The notes under the pieces were generated by a model. It was not told the origin of the DNA, made no database searches, and was given only the letters and a program-made list of their open reading frames with translations. From Frankiales bacterium (GTDB taxonomy: Bacteria > Actinomycetota > Actinomycetes > Mycobacteriales > Jatrophihabitantaceae): a stretch of DNA of 64,000 nucleotides. The DNA is taken from assembly GCA_025966315.1 (NCBI GenBank), contig JAOPUZ010000051.1, positions 186,001 to 250,000 of the forward strand, in the 5' to 3' direction. Positions 1 to 8,590 of the stretch are shown here, one piece after another. The position numbers and the translations under genes are program-made. Numbering within the stretch: position 1 is the first letter of the stretch; each line of letters starts with the position of its first letter.

Positions 1-876
1 GGGATCGGCACCTGGGACGCGGTGATCGCCGCCGAACCGTCGCTGGCGGTGCTGCTGTGCGGCGCCGAGTTCGACGCAGCGCTGCTGGCGGTAGCGAACT
101 TCATCGACCTCAAGTCGCCGTACACGCTCGGTCATGCGCCCGCGGTCGCCGAGCTGGCGGCCGAGGCGGGTCGGCGGTACGGGCTCGACGAGGCCGAGGT
201 CACGATGTTGCGGCGCGCCGGGCTGGTACACGGGTTCGGGCGGCTCGGGGTCTCCAACTCGATCTGGGACCGGGCCGGCCCGCTCAGCGCCGGCGACTGG
301 GAACGGGTGCGGATGTACCCGTACGTCACCGAACGGATGCTGCACCAGTCGCCATCGCTGTCGCCGCTGGGTGCGCTCGCGATCCAGCACCGTGAGCGAC
401 TCGACGGCAGCGGCTACCCGCGCGGGCTCTCCGGCAACGCGATCACGCGATCGGCACGCTTACTCGGCGCGGCGGAGGCTTACCAGACCAAGCGCGAGCC
501 GAGACCGCATCGACCGGCGTGCAACGCTGAGCAGGCAGCCGAACTGCTGCGAGCCGAGGCTGCGGCCGACCGTCTGGAGCCGGCGGCGGTGGACGCCGTG
601 CTGCGCGCGTCCGGTCACCGGGTCCCGCGAAGACACGACGCCCCGCGTGGACTCACCAGTCGCGAGATCGACGTCATACGGCTGTTGGCCCGTGGCATGT
701 CAAACAAGCAGATCGCCCAGCGGTTAGTGATCACACCGAAGACGGCGAGCAACCACGTCGAACACATCTACGCCAAGATCGACGCCACGAGCCGGGCGTC
801 GGCGGCACTGTTCGCGATGCAGCACGGCCTGCTGCCCGACGAGGAACTGGCCACGGCCGAGCGCACCTCGCCCTGA
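1..876 (+). CDS. HD-GYP-like/LuxR HTH regulator, 5'-truncated by the window edge
   Basis: The frame is open to base 1, so the true start lies outside the window. The first ~190 visible residues follow an HD-GYP phosphohydrolase fold (GPLSAGDWERVR, then DGSGYPRG) and the last ~65 are a LuxR/NarL-type helix-turn-helix (LTSREIDVIRLLARG, then KTASNHVEHIYAKI). HD-GYP proteins normally hydrolyse c-di-GMP with bound metals. Here the HD pair reads H-G (VHGFGRLGVSN), the usual HPYYTER histidine is tyrosine (YPYVTER), and the second histidine of the later HHE motif is arginine (QHRERLDG). I infer a catalytically dead sensor or dimerisation domain driving a DNA-binding tail. Ends at TGA 874-876. Confidence 0.85.
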   Translation, partial: GIGTWDAVIAAEPSLAVLLCGAEFDAALLAVANFIDLKSPYTLGHAPAVAELAAEAGRRYGLDEAEVTMLRRAGLVHGFGRLGVSNSIWDRAGPLSAGDWERVRMYPYVTERMLHQSPSLSPLGALAIQHRERLDGSGYPRGLSGNAITRSARLLGAAEAYQTKREPRPHRPACNAEQAAELLRAEAAADRLEPAAVDAVLRASGHRVPRRHDAPRGLTSREIDVIRLLARGMSNKQIAQRLVITPKTASNHVEHIYAKIDATSRASAALFAMQHGLLPDEELATAERTSP

Positions 877-974
877 GATGAGGTGAACGCCTCATGTGCA
901 CCGCTGCTGGCGAGCCTATGGTCGGTGGCATTCGGACGTGGCGGCCACGTCAAGCGGAGCCCGGGAGCACCACG

Positions 975-1592
975 ATGAGCATCGGCGACAGGATCTTTGC
1001 GATGTGCTACGACCGGTTCATGGCCCGCACGGAGAAGGCCGGCCTGCGCGAGCGGCGCACGGCGCTGCTGGGTAAGGCACGCGGCGACGTCCTCGAGATC
1101 GGTGCGGGCACCGGCGCGAACCTGGCGCTATACCCGGCCACGATCACCTCACTCACCCTTACCGAGCCCGACGTGGCGATGATGCGCAAGCTAGAGAAGC
1201 GGCTCGGCGACCGCGACGTGACGGCGCTGCGGGCTCCGGCTGAGGACCTGCCCTTCGACGACGACACGTTCGACACGGTCGTGTCCACGCTCACGCTGTG
1301 CACGGTCGAGGATCAACCCCGCGCCCTGCGCGAGATCCATCGCGTACTGCGCGCACCCGGACAGCTGCTGTTCATCGAACACGTCCGGGCCGAGGACGCG
1401 AAGCTCGCACGCAAGCAGGATCGTATGAACGGAATCAACCGCATCGTCGCGCACGGGTGCAACTGCAACCGCCCAACGCTGGACGGTGCGCGCTCGGCCG
1501 GGTTCATCATCGGACATGTCGAGCACGGATCGCTGGAGAAGGCGCCGTCGTTCGTGCGCCCGCTCGTCGTCGGCTTTGCCGAGGTGGCCTGA
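975..1592 (+). CDS. Class I SAM-dependent methyltransferase (Methyltransf_11 type)
   Basis: About 205 residues. Motif I VLEIGAGTGANLALYP binds SAM, an acidic residue follows in TLTEPDVAMM, and the motif near FDTVVSTLTLCTVED plus HRVLRAPGQLLFIEHV is typical of Methyltransf_11/UbiE-like enzymes. The Cys-bearing stretch HGCNCNRPT resembles METTL7-like bacterial methyltransferases. An upstream ATG at 894 is in frame, but the start at 975 has a GGGAG Shine-Dalgarno at 963-967 and begins directly with the conserved MSIGDRIFAMCYDRFM, so 975 is preferred. Substrate unknown. It lies in tandem before a cupin gene. Confidence 0.82.
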   Translation: MSIGDRIFAMCYDRFMARTEKAGLRERRTALLGKARGDVLEIGAGTGANLALYPATITSLTLTEPDVAMMRKLEKRLGDRDVTALRAPAEDLPFDDDTFDTVVSTLTLCTVEDQPRALREIHRVLRAPGQLLFIEHVRAEDAKLARKQDRMNGINRIVAHGCNCNRPTLDGARSAGFIIGHVEHGSLEKAPSFVRPLVVGFAEVA

Positions 1593-1656
1593 CCGCTGTA
1601 AGCACCGGACCGCACCGCGCGGTCTGCAATCCACTGCAAACATGAGGAGATTCGCC

Positions 1657-2037
1657 ATGCCCAAGACATCGAAGGACACCGCCAGCGAGGTCGTGGACTA
1701 CGCATCTGCCGAGGACCGTAGCGAGCATTTCCGCGATGGCTTCACCTGCAACTTCACCACGATCAAGGTCGACTCCGATCTGGCTCCGCTGCTGAAGGGC
1801 CTGCCCGGCGACAGCTGCCAGTGCCCGCACTGGGGCTACGTCTTGGCCGGCCAGCTGACCGTCCGCTACGCCGACCACGTCGAGATCCTCGAACCGGGCG
1901 ATGCGTATTACATGTCGCCCGGCCATGTCCCCGCGGCAACAGCCGGATCGGAGTTCGTGATGTTCAGCCCCACCGCGGAGCTTCGCGTCTCCCAGGAGCA
2001 CATGGCCGCGGCAATGCAGGCGCTGCAGTCCCAGTAG
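1657..2037 (+). CDS. Small cupin-domain protein
   Basis: 126 residues from ATG 1657, with a GAGGAGA ribosome-binding site at 1644-1650. Single cupin barrel: a PHWGYVLAG strand with a GQLTVRY turn, then EPGDAYYMSPGH. The Cys pair in DSCQCPHWGYV and the overall pattern match the protein at 27956-28339, so the two are paralogues. Members of this family are mostly uncharacterised and may bind metal through the cupin histidines. It is the last gene before the integrative element. Function unknown. Confidence 0.8.
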   Translation: MPKTSKDTASEVVDYASAEDRSEHFRDGFTCNFTTIKVDSDLAPLLKGLPGDSCQCPHWGYVLAGQLTVRYADHVEILEPGDAYYMSPGHVPAATAGSEFVMFSPTAELRVSQEHMAAAMQALQSQ

Positions 2038-2136
2038 GCAAGCGATGCGCGAACCGCAGGATTACCACACGGTACGTGACCGCTGTCGCCCTGCTCGAAC
2101 GTATCGCGCATGGCAATGGTTCGAGTAAGGAACTTT

Positions 2137-2181
2137 GGTGGAGCTGAGGGGATTCGAACCCCTGGCCCCCTCGATGCGAAC
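2137..2181 (+). repeat. attL: detached tRNA-Ala 3' fragment
   Basis: Left copy of the 45-bp direct repeat. It covers the acceptor 3' strand, T arm, variable loop, and 3' half of the anticodon stem and anticodon of tRNA-Ala(CGC), read on the minus strand, then diverges into unrelated sequence at 2182. It cannot fold into a full tRNA. Confidence 0.9.
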
Positions 2182-2219
2182 TCTGTGTGGAGTATCGCGA
2201 TCAGTCCCGAGGAGCCGTA

Positions 2220-2243
2220 GAATCCCTATGTAATAAGGGATTC
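2220..2243. repeat. Inverted repeat upstream of the integrase
   Basis: Eight-base arms gaatccct and agggattc enclose an eight-base loop. It lies between attL and the integrase gene. The half-site agaatccct also appears near the right end (11040-11048), so it may be an integrase or excisionase binding site, or a weak hairpin that blocks read-through. Confidence 0.5.
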
Positions 2244-2288
2244 CGTGTCGCCCCGTGTCACCCCATGACGGCCCCTGACAGGCAGTTC

Positions 2289-2310
2289 GGGTGACAAATG
2301 AGTGACAAGA
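2289..2310 (+). repeat. Candidate left arm-type integrase site
   Basis: This 22-bp sequence carries two GTGACAA repeats and recurs at 11089-11110 with one mismatch, in the same orientation, just inside both element ends. Terminal direct repeats of this kind are typical of tyrosine-integrase arm sites. It also lies immediately upstream of the integrase start and could autoregulate it. Confidence 0.6.
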
Positions 2311-2349
2311 CAGAACCCCTTGGAGACTGGCAGGGATGGAGTCACACCG

Positions 2350-3714
2350 ATGGGTTTCGTCCGCGAACGACCCGGCACCAACGGCGGTGTGCGCTACCAA
2401 GCACTCTATGACGACGTGAAGGGCCACCGGCGCTCCGCCGGCACTTTTGTCACCGAGGCAGAGGCGACCCGGGCATGGCAACGGGCCGAGGACCGGCAAG
2501 CCGACGGCCGATCCAGCGACACACGGAAGACGCGGCAGCGGTTCCGCCGCTACGTCGAAGACGTCTGGCTCCCGCACCATGAGATGGAAGCCCGCACCCG
2601 CGAGACCTACACGTACTACCTCAACAAGCACATCCTGCCCGTCTTCGGGGGGATGCGGATCAACGAGATCCAACCCGCCGACGTGCGCGAGTGGGTGTCC
2701 GAGCTGAAGGCGGCCGGCGCCTCCCCGACCGTCATCCGGCAGTGCCACACCATCCTGTCAGCGGTGTTCACGACTGCGTTCAACGACCAGATCACCCGGC
2801 TACACCCCTGCCGCGGCGTGAAGACGCCGCCCGTGGCGAAGAAGCTCCGCACGATCATCACCCCGGATCAGTTCGACCAGCTCTACACCGCCCTGCCCAG
2901 TGACACGGCCAGACTGATGGCCGAGGTGCTGATCGAGTCCGGCCTGCGGTGGGCCGAACTGATCGAACTTCGGCCGGTCGACCTCAACCGGCGGATGCGG
3001 ATGCTCACCGTCAGCCGGGTCGCCGTCGAACTCGTCGCCAAGTTCCACCCCACCGGCGGTCGGTTCCTGATCAAGGACTACCCCAAAGACCGCGAGCACC
3101 GACGCGTCAAACTCGCCCCCGTCGTCGCCGACCAACTCCACACCCACATCACTGACCACGGACTCGCACCGAACGACCTGCTGTTCACCCCCACCCTGCT
3201 GCTGCAGGCAGCCGATCCGTCACATCTGCAACTCGTGACCGAGCCGGTCGACCTCGGGCTCACCGAACCAAACGCAGCCGGCCGCCAATACCGTCACGGC
3301 ACCCTCACCGGCTACAACCCCGGCGGCTGCAAATGCGAACACTGCCGCGGCGCCTACGCCACCTACCGCGCCGAACGACGGGCTGCCGGGAAGGACCCAC
3401 ACCCGGCACCGCGCACCACCCGCAGCCGCACCCTCACCACCGACGGCCACATCCCGCGCTCCTGGTTTCCGGAGCACATCTGGAAGCCCGCCCTCGACAC
3501 CGCGGGGATCGGCATCCGCGTCCGCACCCACGACCTTCGCCACGCCCACGCATCCTGGCTCCTCGCCGGCGGTGCCGACCTACAAACAGTCAAAGAACGG
3601 CTCGGGCACGGCAGCATCATCACCACCGAGAAATACCTGCACGCCCTCGCCGAAACCGACGACACCGCCTTGACCGCACTCGCGTCCATCCGGCAGCGAC
3701 ATCGACCCAACTAG
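2350..3714 (+). CDS. int: Tyrosine recombinase/integrase of the tRNA-Ala element
   Basis: 454 residues. An N-terminal AP2-like/arm-binding segment (~1-60) is followed by a SAM-like core-binding domain (~70-155) and the catalytic domain. Visible catalytic residues are R200 (SGLRWAEL), H394 and R397 (THDLRHAH), H420 (RLGHGS) and nucleophile Y429 (EKYLHAL). An insert between R200 and H394 contains HGTLTGY and C327-x-C329-x2-C332, a small cysteine-rich motif. A GTG at 2302 is in frame, but ATG 2350 has GGAG at 2338-2341 and avoids starting inside the terminal repeat. It catalyses integration at tRNA-Ala; I see no separate excisionase gene. Confidence 0.93.
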   Translation: MGFVRERPGTNGGVRYQALYDDVKGHRRSAGTFVTEAEATRAWQRAEDRQADGRSSDTRKTRQRFRRYVEDVWLPHHEMEARTRETYTYYLNKHILPVFGGMRINEIQPADVREWVSELKAAGASPTVIRQCHTILSAVFTTAFNDQITRLHPCRGVKTPPVAKKLRTIITPDQFDQLYTALPSDTARLMAEVLIESGLRWAELIELRPVDLNRRMRMLTVSRVAVELVAKFHPTGGRFLIKDYPKDREHRRVKLAPVVADQLHTHITDHGLAPNDLLFTPTLLLQAADPSHLQLVTEPVDLGLTEPNAAGRQYRHGTLTGYNPGGCKCEHCRGAYATYRAERRAAGKDPHPAPRTTRSRTLTTDGHIPRSWFPEHIWKPALDTAGIGIRVRTHDLRHAHASWLLAGGADLQTVKERLGHGSIITTEKYLHALAETDDTALTALASIRQRHRPN

Positions 3715-3807
3715 GGTCAGGGCGACTGTCAGTGAGCTGCGTGAAATATCTGTTTCAGTAATTAACGGCGTTGAGATGACAGCGTCTCGCCACGGTGCAG
3801 CACGAAT

Positions 3808-4740
3808 CTAGGGCTCCTGCTGGCCCTGTGATCGCCGGTCGATCAGTGCCGGCAAGCGGTCCATTTCCCCGAGGTAGGCCTCATCTCGAAGCGGAATGTT
3901 CTGCGCGAGCCAGGCAACCGCTTCATCCATGAAGGATTGGATGTTCACGCCTGAGTAGTCGGCGAAGCGAAGGACTCCGTATCCCGTGATCGTGTTGGCC
4001 GCTTCCAGCACTTCGGTCATCGCGGCCGGATCTGGGATCTGGACAGTGCGGTGTTGGCCAGGCTCGTACTCCTCGCCTACGTGGACGGTCTGCAGGTCGC
4101 GGTTGGTCCAGTACTTCCCGTGTGCCGCACCGCTCGCGGCCGTCCACAGTCGCTCGGCGGTCTCGGCGTCCAGATCCAGGCCAGTTGCGGAGCAGGCATC
4201 CTTGATGACTTGGAGATAGCCCCGCGGCGGCGCGATGTCTTCGGGTTGGAAGACTGCGGAGACGCGGCTGACCAGCTCGCGCCGTCGGATATCGATCATC
4301 GCCTGCTCGCCGGGGTCGCCCTTCTTGCTCCGGTGGTGCTCGTTCAAGTCCCAGCGCATCAGCGACAGGTGACGGCGTATGCACTCTTTGGGATCTCGTG
4401 TATCCATCAGCCAGACGGCCTGCGCCGATGCCTCGATGGCCGCTCGCGAGAGTGTGTACGTCGGGCGCAGGGTGAAGTTCAGGACCTGATCTTGATGGAA
4501 CTTGAACGGAGCGGCGAAGTCTGCCCACATGACGAGGTGGTCAAGCCCGGCCCGTAGGTACGCCCGCGCCCGATCAGCCACCCTCTCGAAGGGGTACAGC
4601 TCGGCGACTTTGGCGAAGTTCGATCCCGGTAGCGGATCACCGATTCGCGACAATATCCGCTCGTTGATACGCGTCGAATGAGCAACGGCAATCCAGGCCT
4701 TTTGGTTGTCCTCGTCAATAAGGATCGGCACCGACTCCAC
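3808..4740 (-). CDS. Uncharacterised helical protein in the integrative element
   Basis: 310 residues, predicted mostly alpha-helical and soluble, with no signal or membrane segment. The central part (YTLSRAAIEASAQAVWLMD, then RRHLSLMRWDLNEHH) and late SGAAHGKYW motif resemble DUF5677/HEPN-like proteins of unknown role, but I cannot assign a family firmly. RWDLNEH fits an R-x5-H spacing seen in some HEPN RNases; that is only suggestive. It is transcribed towards the integrase and divergently from the DUF4062 gene, with about 210 bases between them, so the two may share a regulatory region. Confidence 0.65.
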   Translation of the reverse strand: MESVPILIDEDNQKAWIAVAHSTRINERILSRIGDPLPGSNFAKVAELYPFERVADRARAYLRAGLDHLVMWADFAAPFKFHQDQVLNFTLRPTYTLSRAAIEASAQAVWLMDTRDPKECIRRHLSLMRWDLNEHHRSKKGDPGEQAMIDIRRRELVSRVSAVFQPEDIAPPRGYLQVIKDACSATGLDLDAETAERLWTAASGAAHGKYWTNRDLQTVHVGEEYEPGQHRTVQIPDPAAMTEVLEAANTITGYGVLRFADYSGVNIQSFMDEAVAWLAQNIPLRDEAYLGEMDRLPALIDRRSQGQQEP

Positions 4741-4953
4741 CCCGACAGGCTATCGAGGTGCGGCGCCCTGCGGGCTTTCGTACTCGCGCTCGAGTACCCA
4801 TCGATCGGGTGGAGGGGTACCAGCGGCCTCCGTCATTGCGCGTCGGCAGCGGTCACCATCCAGCTGCCTGGTTCCCGACACCTGGTCATGTGTCCGATGG
4901 CGGCGGTCGGCGGGATATGTATCCCAGGCGTCGCGGTAGGCGATGATCGTGGG

Positions 4954-6069
4954 GTGCGAATCTTCATCAGCAGTGTGCGACGGGGTTTGGAGTCCGAGCG
5001 TGACTCGCTGCCGGGTTTGATCTCGGCGCTGGGGCATACACCGGTTCGGTTCGAGGACTTCGGCGCGCAGTCCACGCCGTCCAGGCAGGCGTGTCTGGAC
5101 GGCGTAGCCAGCAGCGACGCCTACTTGATGCTGCTCGGCCCTGTCTACGGGCACCGATTCTTGGAGACGAACCAGTCCCCCACGCACGACGAGTTCGTCG
5201 CGGCCCAAGCGGCCGGTATACCGCGTCTGGTCTTCCGCAAGGACGGCGTCGAGTTCGAGCCCGAGCAGGAGGAGTTCACCAAGCTGGTCGGGGACTATGG
5301 CACCGGCGTCTTCTACAGCACCTTCCGCGACGCGACCGACCTGCAGGCGAAGGTTGTCGCCGCGATCCGCGACCTCGAGGCCACGCCACGAGGGGTGACC
5401 TTCGCGCCGCTGGGTGCGCCAGTGTCGGCGTCCTGGCAGTCAGATTGGTCGCCGCAGCGGTACGGGAACTCCCCGACCGAGGCGTCGCTGGAAGTGCATG
5501 TGATCCCGATCGGTGATCGATCTCGATCACAGCGCGAGATGACTGCCATCTCCGATTCGATCGCTCCGAAGTTGCGCAGCACGAATGTGGTCCCAGCGAC
5601 GTCAGCCCTCGACGTCACGGAAGTCGACGGCGCGGTGGGCGTCGTGTTCCCGGTCGAGCGTCGGCGGTGGGATGAACCGGTCGCGGCGCAGTTGCGTCGG
5701 ATCCGGGTCGATGCGTCCGGGCAAGCCAGTGTGGTCACCTCGCTGCCGCGAGGGTCGATGGCGGCGATCTTCGATGCCGACGACGTCGCCAAGCAGGTCG
5801 CTATGTGTCTACGGCTCGTCGGCTCCCTGCAGATGATCCGTACCTCGATGGTCGCCGTGGCGATCGGTGTCGAACCGACGATGATGCTGGCGGTGGGCAC
5901 CGTCGCTGAGTTGATGCGCGCAAGCAGCGTGTCGCTGCGTTCCAAGGACACGCCCGTCCGGCTCGAAGCCGACGAGGCTGTCAGCCTTGACGCGCTGGAC
6001 GCAGGTGCGGACACGGTCGCCCTCAGCATGACCCGGTTGCTTGCGAACAAGCTGTCGGGGCTTAGCTGA
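4954..6069 (+). CDS. DUF4062-domain protein
   Basis: About 371 residues. The N-terminus [19 protein letters not shown], then [10 protein letters not shown] and [10 protein letters not shown], is the DUF4062 signature, a TIR/SLOG-like Rossmannoid module found at the head of bacterial NLR-like and defence proteins. The remaining ~230 residues (after [13 protein letters not shown]) match no family I recognise. No P-loop is visible, so this is not a full STAND ATPase. GTG 4954 is chosen because DUF4062 normally begins with this strand; in-frame ATGs at 4888 and 4897 are alternatives and no start has a strong ribosome site. A role in stress or phage sensing is inference from the domain and location. 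Confidence 0.75.
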   Translation: MRIFISSVRRGLESERDSLPGLISALGHTPVRFEDFGAQSTPSRQACLDGVASSDAYLMLLGPVYGHRFLETNQSPTHDEFVAAQAAGIPRLVFRKDGVEFEPEQEEFTKLVGDYGTGVFYSTFRDATDLQAKVVAAIRDLEATPRGVTFAPLGAPVSASWQSDWSPQRYGNSPTEASLEVHVIPIGDRSRSQREMTAISDSIAPKLRSTNVVPATSALDVTEVDGAVGVVFPVERRRWDEPVAAQLRRIRVDASGQASVVTSLPRGSMAAIFDADDVAKQVAMCLRLVGSLQMIRTSMVAVAIGVEPTMMLAVGTVAELMRASSVSLRSKDTPVRLEADEAVSLDALDAGADTVALSMTRLLANKLSGLS

Positions 6070-6081
6070 GAGATCAGTCCT

Positions 6082-6273
6082 ATTGGCTGGCCGGTACGAG
6101 GACGATCCGATGTAGCGGATCTTGCCCTGGTGAACGAGGTAGGTCAACGCTCCGAGGGTCTCCGCGACGTCTGTCGTCGCTCTGGGGTGCACCTGGTACA
6201 GGTCGATGTAGTCCGTTTCCAGGCGACGCAGCGAGTTCTCGATCTCCTGGATGATCCATTTCCGGGAGCCGCC
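6082..6273 (-). pseudogene. Aldo/keto reductase fragment
   Basis: About 64 codons on the minus strand encode [29 protein letters not shown] and [16 protein letters not shown], the central part of an aldo/keto reductase barrel. The N-terminal catalytic Asp/Tyr segment and everything after the GSSSYR strand are missing; flanking sequence does not continue the family in any frame. It is a remnant between the DUF4062 gene and the TIR operon, left by an earlier gene replacement within the element. Confidence 0.75.
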
Positions 6274-6422
6274 ACTGTGTTGGGTCGGTCGCCGTCGAAC
6301 GAGCTGCGTGAACGGTCGACAGAGGATTTTGTTGTGCGGTTCGAAGTTCGCGGGCGGCGTACGACTTTTGGTAACAGTTTCGGTGTGCATTTGGGTACCA
6401 TCTGAGTAAGAGGAGAGTAGGT
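6274..6422. promoter_or_regulatory. Leader region of the TIR operon
   Basis: No coding signal on either strand beyond the aldo/keto reductase remnant. It must contain the promoter for the four-gene operon starting at 6423. AGGAG at 6411-6415 is the ribosome site for the TTG start. I do not see a clear -35/-10 pair or operator. Confidence 0.45.
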
Positions 6423-7238
6423 TTGCCGATCGTGTACCCGAACCGCGAGGTCTTCCCCAATGCACCGCTTGCCCTGGTGGCCGCCGAGATTCGCTTCACT
6501 GATGCGGCGCGGTTGAGGCAGCAGCAGACGAAGGACGATGTGACGATCGCGCTGGAGGAGCGGTTCCCATTCGCCGAGCCGCTCCAGCGGGCCGACTTGA
6601 GCCTGACGCTGGGGAGCCCGCCGCAGATTCAGGAGCGCCTCGGCGTGGTGCTCAAGAACGCGAGTAGCACCGAGACGCTCACCATCATGTCGGAGTCGCT
6701 GACCTATGAGACGACCGCGTACGGCAGTTTTGACGAGGTCCTCGAAGCAGTCGTCGCGGCCTGCGACGCGCTGGTCGCGGCGAAGGTGCGGCCGGCCGTC
6801 CAGCGCGTTGGCCTGCGCTACATCGACGAACTGCGGGTGCCCGAGCCGATTACCGATGTCCGGCAGTGGGGCAAGTGGATCAACGACCGGCTCATCGGAC
6901 ACCTTACGGTCGGCCCCGAAGACTTTCCTGCGACGACAACCCAGAGCGTCAGCACATACGACCTGGGAGATGGCAAGGGACTCAACTTCCGCTTTGCGGC
7001 CTTGAACCAAGGCCCCATCGTCGTCCCCCAGTTCCTCAACAGGCCGCCCATCGAGTCAGGTCCGTTCTTCGTCCTCGACTTCGACGGCTTCCACGACTTC
7101 AGTGGACAAGACGCTGTCCCGCTGAGCTCGGCCGTGGTCCGCGAGACCCTCTCCACCGTTCACGTACCCTGCGGCACTGCGTTCCAGCGGTCCATCACTG
7201 ATGAAGCCCGCACACTCTTCCGAGGAGCGTCCTCATGA
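6423..7238 (+). CDS. TIGR04255 family protein, first gene of the TIR operon
   Basis: 271 residues. [13 protein letters not shown] near the N-terminus and [16 protein letters not shown] in the middle match the TIGR04255 family, a sporadically distributed family of unknown function. No catalytic motif or membrane segment is visible. The start is TTG 6423 with AGGAG seven bases upstream. Its stop overlaps the next ATG (ATGA at 7235-7238), showing translational coupling. Position at the head of an operon ending in a TIR protein suggests a sensor, adaptor or regulatory role; that is inference. Confidence 0.82.
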   Translation: MPIVYPNREVFPNAPLALVAAEIRFTDAARLRQQQTKDDVTIALEERFPFAEPLQRADLSLTLGSPPQIQERLGVVLKNASSTETLTIMSESLTYETTAYGSFDEVLEAVVAACDALVAAKVRPAVQRVGLRYIDELRVPEPITDVRQWGKWINDRLIGHLTVGPEDFPATTTQSVSTYDLGDGKGLNFRFAALNQGPIVVPQFLNRPPIESGPFFVLDFDGFHDFSGQDAVPLSSAVVRETLSTVHVPCGTAFQRSITDEARTLFRGASS

Positions 7239-7876
7239 CAGTCACGGCAGGCGGCCAGCCGACCGGAACCTCAGCCGGCGGCGTCTCCGACTACGCACCG
7301 TCACCGCCCAACGAAACCCGCGCGCTGTCGCTGAGAACCGACTACCTGCGCACCACGGCCGACGTGCTCGGCAACGAAGTGCAGGAGCTGCACGGCGAGG
7401 TCCGCGAACACGATCTGACCGACCGCACCCTGGAGAAGACCAAGAAGTCCGTTGCAGGACTCCTGGAAGAGCTCGCCGGCGACCGCGGCATGGGCTGGTC
7501 CGACATCGCCGAGGTCCTCGGCGTCAGCGTCTCGGCGATCCGGAAATGGCGCAAGGGTGGCGACGCAAGTCCGGAGAGCCGGTCAAAGCTATCCCGGATC
7601 GCAGCCCTTCTTGACGTACTCGAAGAGAAGGGACTTATCGAGGAGCCGGCCGGCTGGATGGAGATGGATCTACCGCTGGAGGCCGGCTACTTCATACGGC
7701 CCCTGGACCTGTACCTCGAAGGGCATGTGGCCGCGCTGCTCGACCTCGCCGAACAGCGTCAGTCCGTAGCCCAGGTGCTCGACCATGTCAGGCCGAACTG
7801 GCGAGACAGCCGCAGCGACTTCGAGGTGTTCCTAGATGTCGACGGCGAACGTTCCATCCGACAGCGAGACGAGTAG
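7235..7876 (+). CDS. HTH protein (antitoxin/regulator-like), second gene of the TIR operon
   Basis: 213 residues. A predicted coiled segment (~30-75) precedes a helix-turn-helix at about 86-112 (GMGWSDIAEVLGVSVSAIRKW), followed by a region (SRIAALLDVLEEKGLIEEP, then FIRPLDLYLEGHVAALLDLA) that loosely resembles Xre/MbcA/ParS-type antitoxins. It overlaps the TIGR04255 gene by four bases. It may be the operon repressor or may bind a partner directly. No toxin of the RES/COG5654 type sits next to it, so a classical toxin-antitoxin pair is not supported. Confidence 0.75.
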   Translation: MTVTAGGQPTGTSAGGVSDYAPSPPNETRALSLRTDYLRTTADVLGNEVQELHGEVREHDLTDRTLEKTKKSVAGLLEELAGDRGMGWSDIAEVLGVSVSAIRKWRKGGDASPESRSKLSRIAALLDVLEEKGLIEEPAGWMEMDLPLEAGYFIRPLDLYLEGHVAALLDLAEQRQSVAQVLDHVRPNWRDSRSDFEVFLDVDGERSIRQRDE

Positions 7877-7888
7877 AACCGCGAGGCC

Positions 7889-8590
7889 ATGGACCAGATC
7901 GAGCCGGATGCGCTTTACGACGAGCGCACAGACGTCAGTCGCGCTCGTCCCCTTCTCCAAGGGGACGTCTTCGACGGCGTAGCCCTACCCGGCTTTGGTG
8001 ACACGCCCATGAAGGTCCAAGTCGTCGCTCACCCATGCGCGATGAGAACCGGTGCCAACCTCACGCCGCGCATCACCGTTGCCCCAGTCGCGAAGTCTCA
8101 GGCGGTGACCGGAAACGGTTGGGAGGGCAATCTGCGGGTGATGCCGCTTGCGGAACTCATCGATGGCAAGAACTTCGCGACGAAATTGGTCGATGTCACC
8201 GCCTGTCCAGCGGAGCTGCTGACCCGAGAACATCGGATTGCCACGCTGTCGCACCGGGGCATCTACGTGCTGCAGCAGCGGATCGTAAAGCACTACACGC
8301 GGCTCGAGATGCCCTTGGAGCTCCTGCGGCGCGAATCTGCACCTGTCCTGACGGAGGCCGAAATCCAGCAGGACTGGCTCGAGGCGGTGCTCACCGACGC
8401 CGAGCTTGACGATGACGACGCGATCGCGGCCGAGGCCGGCGTCTTCGAGGAGTGGCTGCGGGAAGGGACTCCCTCAAGGCAGCGGCGCCTGCGCACCGAG
8501 ATCCACCATGCCGATGTGCGCAGAGAGGCCCAGCGAGCAGCCACTCAGAGGGCGCAGGAGCGCGAGACTCCGGGGCAGGCGGATAACTGA
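7889..8590 (+). CDS. Uncharacterised protein, third gene of the TIR operon
   Basis: 233 residues, soluble. An N-terminal segment (LLQGDVFDGVALPGF, then KVQVVAHPCAMR) looks like a small beta-rich domain; the C-terminal ~60 residues are charged and helical (DDDDAIAAEAGVFEEWLREG, many Arg/Glu). I recognise no family. It starts 12 bases after the HTH gene, and its TGA shares one base with the ATG of the TIR gene (TGATG at 8588-8592), so it is translated as part of the same system. Confidence 0.7.
   Translation: MDQIEPDALYDERTDVSRARPLLQGDVFDGVALPGFGDTPMKVQVVAHPCAMRTGANLTPRITVAPVAKSQAVTGNGWEGNLRVMPLAELIDGKNFATKLVDVTACPAELLTREHRIATLSHRGIYVLQQRIVKHYTRLEMPLELLRRESAPVLTEAEIQQDWLEAVLTDAELDDDDAIAAEAGVFEEWLREGTPSRQRRLRTEIHHADVRREAQRAATQRAQERETPGQADN

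Noticed and set aside
2137-2185. tRNA-Ala-like sequence
   Set aside because: Only the 3' part is present; it is the detached att copy, not a tRNA gene.
7235-7876. Classical toxin-antitoxin pair with the HTH protein as antitoxin
   Set aside because: No RES-domain or other recognisable toxin is adjacent; the gene is embedded in the four-gene TIR operon.
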